A DNA stretch of 10,482 bases from Deltaproteobacteria bacterium (GTDB taxonomy: Bacteria; Desulfobacterota; Desulfobacteria; Desulfobacterales; ETH-SRB1). A model generated the notes under the pieces. It did no database searches and was not told the origin of the DNA. It saw only the letters and a list, made by a program, of their open reading frames with translations. Location of the stretch: contig QMMZ01000030.1 of the NCBI GenBank assembly GCA_003647525.1, forward strand, positions 1 through 10,482. Reading direction: 5' to 3'. The position numbers and the translations under genes were made by a program. Below are positions 6,771 through 10,482 of the stretch, in pieces. The first letter of the stretch is position 1, and each line of letters begins with the position of its first letter.

Positions 6771-7859
6771 ATGAAAAAATACTTTCTATGTGTTTTTCTT
6801 ATTGTAACTTTTTTTACTGGATATGTCTTTGCGGATTCTAAGGATTCTTTGAGTATTTATGGTCTGGTAAAGAACCCTTTAAATATTTCCATGCAAGATC
6901 TGACAAAATTCCAAAGCATACAGGTTCAGCTAAATGAAGTAACAAATGACGGTGAGTTTCGAGGTGTATTTTACTACCAGGGTGTGTCTCTGAGGATATT
7001 GCTTGAACTTTCCGGCATTAAAAAAAATGCAAAAAATAATTTTTCGAAATCAGTAGATCTTGCCATAGCAATCCGTAATAAAAAAGGCGCACAGATTATT
7101 TTGTCATGGGGAGAAGTATTCTACAGGAACTCCGGAGAAATACTCATAGCAACAGCAGCAGTCCCAATAATGCCTCACAAAGATTGCAAAGGATGTCATA
7201 GTCTTGAATTTTATAAACCGCTAATTGACCAGTTTCATCGTAATATATGTTTCCCCAAACTGGTGGTAGCGGGAGATGCATTTGCTGACCGTTCTCTGGA
7301 AGAAATTACAGACATCGAAGTGATAGATATAACCCCTATTATTAATGACAAAAAAGAGCCGAAGCTCTTTTCTAAACAATTCAGAATTACCGGATATGGC
7401 ATAAAACCTTTCTCTCTCAGCGATATTTCACAATATTCCAGAAAAAATATGAGGCTCAAAAAAATCGGGGAAGGAAAAGGATATCATGGCATATTGCAAG
7501 TCAGCGGAGCCTCATTAAAACAGATTCTTGAAAATGCCGGCATAAAGCCCGATTTGAACACTGTATTTATAGCCTCTGCACCGGATGGCTATCGTTCTCT
7601 TTTGTCCTGTGGCGAAGTCTTTCTAAACCCTCTTGGTGATCGAATCATAATTGCTGATCGAATTAATGGGCAATCCATTGATAGCGGAGGTAAGTTCATT
7701 CTGTTAATTTCTAACGACCTTATGGCAGACCGGTGGGTAAAGTCGATCGAAAAAATAGAAGTGATTTCGATTTCTAATAAAGCATTAGGGCTTGCTCAAG
7801 AATTAAAAGCATTCGCATCAAAAAATGTAAGTTATATCAAATATCCAGTGAATAGATAA
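6771..7859 (+). CDS. Secreted tandem sulfite-oxidase-fold protein with a CxxCH motif
   Basis: The start at 6771 is chosen over the in-frame ATG at 6744 because AAGGAG (6759-6764) lies six bases before it and a clear Sec signal peptide follows (MKKYFLCVFLIVTFFTGYVF, then ADS). The mature protein of about 340 residues appears to hold two copies of an oxidoreductase molybdopterin-binding (SUOX-like) domain, at about 26-187 and 205-336. Each copy shows a GLVKNP/GYGIKP-like strand, a GV.L..LLE..GIK / GASLKQILENAGIK helix, a SWGEVF / SCGEVF strand and a closing ADR.....I..IEVI segment. The first copy carries CKGCH (139-143), a possible haem-c attachment motif, in an insertion before FPKLVVAGDAFADRSLE; the second lacks it. 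Molybdopterin binding is not shown. It starts 36 bases after the broken TonB receptor, so they were likely co-transcribed, which suggests a periplasmic redox or Mo/W-handling role. Confidence 0.7.
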   Translation: MKKYFLCVFLIVTFFTGYVFADSKDSLSIYGLVKNPLNISMQDLTKFQSIQVQLNEVTNDGEFRGVFYYQGVSLRILLELSGIKKNAKNNFSKSVDLAIAIRNKKGAQIILSWGEVFYRNSGEILIATAAVPIMPHKDCKGCHSLEFYKPLIDQFHRNICFPKLVVAGDAFADRSLEEITDIEVIDITPIINDKKEPKLFSKQFRITGYGIKPFSLSDISQYSRKNMRLKKIGEGKGYHGILQVSGASLKQILENAGIKPDLNTVFIASAPDGYRSLLSCGEVFLNPLGDRIIIADRINGQSIDSGGKFILLISNDLMADRWVKSIEKIEVISISNKALGLAQELKAFASKNVSYIKYPVNR

Positions 7860-7908
7860 ATTTCCTTGAAATATAATATATGATGTGTTAATTAAAATTT
7901 TTTATGTG

Positions 7909-7984
7909 GTGGGTGTAGCTCAGTTGGTAGAGCACCGGGTTGTGGCCCCGGTTGTCGAGGGTTCAAGCCCCTTCACTCACCCCA
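7909..7984 (+). tRNA. tRNA-His (GTG)
   Basis: A complete cloverleaf can be drawn: acceptor GTGGGTG with CACTCAC (one G-U), D-stem GCTC/GAGC, anticodon stem CCGGG/CCCGG around TTGTGGC with anticodon GTG, and T-stem GAGGG/CCCTT around TTCAAGC. The gene encodes CCA (7982-7984). A G precedes position 1 (7908) and the discriminator is C, the special G-1:C73 pair of histidine tRNAs. It lies 11 bases before tRNA-Arg, so the two are probably one transcript. Confidence 0.95.
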
Positions 7985-7995
7985 TCTTCCTTTCT

Positions 7996-8072
<77 letters not shown>

Positions 8073-8089
8073 TGTAAAAACAAGGGGTT

Positions 8090-8280
8090 AGCCCGCTTTG
8101 GGTTGCTCCATTTTTTGTCAAAATCGCCGTTTGTGCCCGAATTTGTGCTCAACTGCGATTCCAGGTAGGCGTGCTGACGCTGAGCCGCAAGCCTCAAATC
8201 GGCATCGTTCACGATATTGTAGCGGTCAAAAACCGAATTGCAACCCGCTCCGGGACACCCGATCTGACCGTAATGTCGGA
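8090..8280 (-). pseudogene. Tyrosine recombinase (integrase) C-terminal remnant next to tRNA-Arg
   Basis: On the minus strand, just after the tRNA-Arg 3' end, the end of a phage-type tyrosine integrase is recognisable in two frames. One frame (8277 to 8239) reads [13 protein letters not shown]. The other continues at once with [20 protein letters not shown] and then RQHAYLESQ. In intact integrases about eight residues including GHKT separate these two blocks, so a small frame-shifting deletion has removed the second catalytic histidine region. The tyrosine of FDRY, the nucleophile position, is still present. The upstream catalytic part is unrecognisable or gone. The frame stays open into the tRNA antisense, but that part is not protein. 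The position beside a tRNA 3' end fits the standard arrangement of an integrative element whose body was lost. Confidence 0.7.
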
Positions 8281-8311
8281 AAAAGAAACCGCTGGCACTC
8301 ACCATGTTCAC

Positions 8312-8715
8312 AATTCAGGTGTTCAACAGACACAGGACTGACACAGTGGGGGGAGTGACAGAGTGACAGCCAGTGTTGTTACAGGATCTTACTTTTAACT
8401 GTAAATTGAACTAACATTTTCGACAACCCCCGTTTAAGAGAAAAATCAGAGATAAAATCTCCATTATTATTCCTTATATCAAGAAAGTTTTACGATTTTT
8501 CTCTAAAAAAGATTTTCTAAATATTGCCTTCCTGCCTCCAATTTAAAATTATTTTAATTTCTGGATAGTATTTCCCTTTCTGAAGGCTGTAATCTAACGA
8601 CTTTAAATTGCACCAACCGGTGATTACCCTATTTGGCAGGGAACTTGCGGGGGGAACATGCGTTCATGCAAAACGCGCATAAAACCGGATCTTGTCTTTC
8701 CCCTGCTTTTGAGTA
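8312..8715. other. Non-coding stretch with minor repeats
   Basis: No credible gene is seen between the integrase remnant and the glycosyltransferase stop. The sequence contains a tandem eight-base repeat (GAGTGACA twice, 8353-8368), a long-armed inverted repeat (8433-8508, listed separately) and a small stem near the end (GCGTT 8660-8664 with AACGC 8672-8676) that lies 3' of the glycosyltransferase but lacks a T-run for a typical terminator. The stretch may be leftover DNA from the lost integrative element. Confidence 0.5.
8433..8508. repeat. Inverted repeat with 15-base arms
   Basis: Bases 8433-8447 and 8494-8508 are reverse complements with one mismatch; the core AGAGAAAAATC / GATTTTTCTCT is perfect over 11 bases. 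The arms are separated by 46 AT-rich bases. It could be a weak transcript hairpin or the ends of a tiny mobile remnant. There is no flanking duplication that I can see. Confidence 0.45.
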
Positions 8716-9558
8716 TCAGTAGCCGAGACAACTTCCTGCAAGATCATTGTAGTATAAAGCTTTTTCTTTGCGGCCACGCTTCAGGCAGCCATTGGCATAT
8801 ATGTCGCACTTTTCTTTCAGAACCTTTATAGCTGCCTTCTCCTGCTCATCCGTCAAGAACTTACTTTCGACAATTTTTTTTAAAGACTGAATACGATACC
8901 TGTCCAGGCCGGAAGATCTCGAAAGCTGGTCGGCATGACCGCCCCTTTTTATTATCAGTGGAGTATCTATAAGATATACAGGATATCTACAGCTTATCCT
9001 GAGCCACATATCATAGTCCTCACAGGCAGGAAGACTTTCATCAAACATGCCTGTTTTTTCAAAAAGACCGCGTCTTATCATTACTGCAGAAGGGCTGACA
9101 AGGCACAGATAAAGCGAATGTTCGAAAATATCTCCGGGCAACTTCTTGTGCCGCTTTTTAGGATTGACCCTTATGCTGTTTCTTATCCATATCTCTTCTG
9201 TCTGGCAAATCAGAGCATCAGGATTTGCATTGAAAAAATCAACTTGTGTTGACAGTTTTTGCGAAAGCCAGAAATCGTCTGAATCTAAAAAAGCAATAAA
9301 CTGCCCTGATGCCGAAACAATGCCTCTGTTTCTTGCAGAGCTTACTCCTTTGTTTTCCTGCATTAAGACAATAATATCTTTTTTGTATGAACTTAGAATA
9401 TCCTGAGTGTTGTCAGTTGACCCGTCATCTATAATAATGAGTTCAAAATCCGTAAAATCCTGGGCCAGCACAGAATCTATAGCTTCTTTAAGTATCCAGC
9501 CGCGATTATATGTGGGAATTATTACGCTTACTAATGGATTTTCTTTTTTATCGCACAT
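8716..9558 (-). CDS. Family 2 glycosyltransferase
   Basis: This is a 280-residue, GT-A fold, inverting glycosyltransferase of the GT2 type, cytoplasmic or loosely membrane-associated, which transfers a sugar from a nucleotide-sugar donor to a growing glycan. The N-terminus shows SVIIPTYNRG (11-20), the nucleotide-binding DDGSTDNT (44-51), NKGVSSARNRG (69-79), the metal-binding DSDD (92-95) and the ED pair of the catalytic-base region (CEDYDMW, 179-185). A distinctive C-terminal block, GGHADQLSR (206-214), follows. No membrane segment or second domain is present. The donor, acceptor and glycan cannot be told from this, and no other glycan gene is nearby. The gene lies downstream of ftsK in the same direction but is separated from it by the inverted-repeat element and a candidate terminator. 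The ribosome site is weak (AGG, nine bases before the ATG). Confidence 0.88.
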   Translation of the reverse strand: MCDKKENPLVSVIIPTYNRGWILKEAIDSVLAQDFTDFELIIIDDGSTDNTQDILSSYKKDIIVLMQENKGVSSARNRGIVSASGQFIAFLDSDDFWLSQKLSTQVDFFNANPDALICQTEEIWIRNSIRVNPKKRHKKLPGDIFEHSLYLCLVSPSAVMIRRGLFEKTGMFDESLPACEDYDMWLRISCRYPVYLIDTPLIIKRGGHADQLSRSSGLDRYRIQSLKKIVESKFLTDEQEKAAIKVLKEKCDIYANGCLKRGRKEKALYYNDLAGSCLGY

Positions 9559-9580
9559 TTTAAATGCCTATAAAAAAAAT

Positions 9581-9622
9581 CGCTCAATTTAGGTTTAACC
9601 TAAGGGCACGGTAAGTTGAGCG
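9581..9622 (-). terminator. Candidate Rho-independent terminator after ftsK
   Basis: Read on the minus strand, CGCTCAA (9622-9616) pairs with TTGAGCG (9587-9581). An inner stem TTAGGTT/AACCTAA lies between them, and the sequence continues directly into a run of eight T (9579-9572). This would end ftsK transcripts just before the glycosyltransferase start. The 9622-9616 arm can alternatively pair with the upstream arm at 9706-9700, which would compete with termination. Confidence 0.5.
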
Positions 9623-9706
9623 ATTGTTGAGTTTGCTGGAGATGCAAGGTGCCTATTGCGAATGAGCTTCAACGCAGCAGATTCGGCAAAATCGGCGATC
9701 GCTCAA
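9581..9706. repeat. Inverted-repeat element overlapping the ftsK stop codon
   Basis: CGCTCAA or its complement occurs three times here: 9581-9587, 9616-9622 (as TTGAGCG) and 9700-9706. The 9616 and 9706 ends begin a long imperfect stem: TTGAGCGATTGTTGA on one side against TTGAGCGATCGCCGA read from the other. Pairing continues for about 30 positions with many G-U pairs and a few mismatches, around a loop containing AAGGTGCC. The left part also holds the palindrome TTAGGTT-T-AACCTAA (9588-9602). The right end supplies the TGA stop of ftsK (9703-9705). The left 15 bases recur at 1059. The structure resembles a MITE- or REP-like dispersed element, but copy number is unknown. Confidence 0.7.
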
Positions 9707-10482
9707 GGCATTTTATCGTAACTGCGGACAAGAACTTCTCTTGGTTTTACACCATCTGAAGGGCCGACAACCCCCTCTTTCTCCATTATTTCTATAATTC
9801 GTGCGGCCCTGTTATATCCTATGCGCAAATGGCGCTGTATCATGGATATGGAAGCCTGGCCTGTGTTAGTAATAAGCGCTATAGCTTCATCATATTTTTC
9901 GTCATATTCAAGATCTTCAGATGAGGCTTTTTCTTTTTCAGATTCAGTTATTACTGCATGATCATATTCCGGGGTTTCCTGTTCTTTCAAAAACTCAGTT
10001 ATTCCAGCAATCTCTTTTTCTGAAATGTATGCACCATGTATGCGCTGAATTTTAGCTGTACCAGGCGGCAAAAAAAGCATATCTCCATTTCCTAGAAGAT
10101 TTTCTGCTCCATTTGTATCAATTATTGTCCTTGAATCTGTTTTGGAAGAAACCTGGAAGGAAAGACGTGTCGGGAAATTAGCCTTTATTATTCCTGTAAG
10201 TACATCCACTGAAGGTCTTTGGGTCGCAAGTATCAGATGTATGCCTGCAGCCCTTGCCATTTGCGCAAGCCGTGTCAATGCAACCTCAACGTCCCTGGAA
10301 GCAACCATCATCAAATCAGCCAGCTCATCAATAATTATAACAATATATGGTAGTTTTTCAGGACCATTTTCTTCTTTTGTTTTTTCCTTAGCTGTTTTTT
10401 GATTATATTGTTTTATATTTTTCACTTTCTTTTCTGAAAGCAACTTATATCTATTTTCCATTTCATGTACAGCCCAGAAAAG
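9703..10482 (-). CDS. ftsK: DNA translocase FtsK, C-terminal part
   Basis: The gene enters from beyond the right edge; 259 codons are visible, beginning inside the motor domain (LFWAVHEMENRYKLL). The ATPase core shows Walker B (IVIIIDELADLM, about 47-58 of the visible part), ARAAGIHLILATQRPSVDVLTG in two blocks (from about 76), the FPTRLSFQVSSKTDSRTI region and GNGDMLFLPPG. After an acidic linker comes the gamma winged-helix domain (about 195-250: ALITNTGQASISMIQRHLRI, then NRAARIIEIMEKEG), which reads KOPS sequences and activates XerCD at dif. The protein ends REVLVRSYDKMP with the stop inside the inverted-repeat element, a few residues past the usual PREVL end. FtsK pumps DNA at the division septum to complete chromosome segregation. 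The Walker A region and the membrane domain are outside the window. There is no sign of decay. Confidence 0.95.
   Translation of the reverse strand, partial: LFWAVHEMENRYKLLSEKKVKNIKQYNQKTAKEKTKEENGPEKLPYIVIIIDELADLMMVASRDVEVALTRLAQMARAAGIHLILATQRPSVDVLTGIIKANFPTRLSFQVSSKTDSRTIIDTNGAENLLGNGDMLFLPPGTAKIQRIHGAYISEKEIAGITEFLKEQETPEYDHAVITESEKEKASSEDLEYDEKYDEAIALITNTGQASISMIQRHLRIGYNRAARIIEIMEKEGVVGPSDGVKPREVLVRSYDKMP

Noticed and set aside
8660..8676. Terminator for the glycosyltransferase
   Set aside because: The small stem (GCGTT/AACGC) has no T-run on the minus strand, so I do not call it.

Overview
The window looks like chromosomal DNA of an AT-rich, Gram-negative anaerobe, most likely a Desulfobacterota (deltaproteobacterial) sulfate-reducer type. 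This is inferred from the mix of genes: a TonB-dependent outer-membrane receptor, a tungstate/molybdate-type ABC transporter, a stand-alone archaeal-type ThrRS editing domain, and a periplasmic sulfite-oxidase-fold protein with a haem-c-like CxxCH motif. No gene fixes the species.

Layout. 1-99: the C-terminal end of a TrkA-C (RCK) potassium-channel protein. 142-549 (-): the free-standing ThrRS editing-domain homologue. It is divergent from a small conserved-looking protein of unknown function at 684-1046 (+). 1047-1359: a gene-poor stretch with a 15-base repeat and an unassigned open stretch on the minus strand. 1360-4558 (-): a four-gene operon, transcribed in the order regulator (excisionase-type HTH fused to a molybdate-binding-like domain), tupA, tupB, tupC. 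4559-4980: a structured divergent intergenic region with inverted repeats, a palindrome, a leader hairpin and a repeated GTTATTAT motif. 4981-6734 (+): a TonB-dependent receptor broken by an internal deletion that removes most of the plug. 6771-7859 (+): a secreted two-domain sulfite-oxidase-fold protein. 7909-8072 (+): tRNA-His(GTG) and tRNA-Arg(TCG), followed by the decayed 3' end of a tyrosine integrase on the minus strand. 8312-8715: non-coding. 8716-9558 (-): a GT-A family 2 glycosyltransferase. 9581-9706: a long imperfect inverted-repeat element that also forms a plausible terminator. 9703-10482 (-): the C-terminal part of FtsK.

How it fits together. The central block (about 1360-7859) reads as a molybdenum/tungsten acquisition locus: an outer-membrane receptor and a periplasmic Moco-fold/haem-like protein on one side, and an oxyanion ABC importer with its sensor-regulator on the other. 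They share an intergenic region in which the same short motif lies over both candidate promoters. The receptor appears to be dead or misassembled, so only the inner-membrane half of the system is clearly intact here. The tRNA/integrase scar and the repeat element record past mobile-DNA activity. No CRISPR array, complete insertion sequence or prophage was seen.
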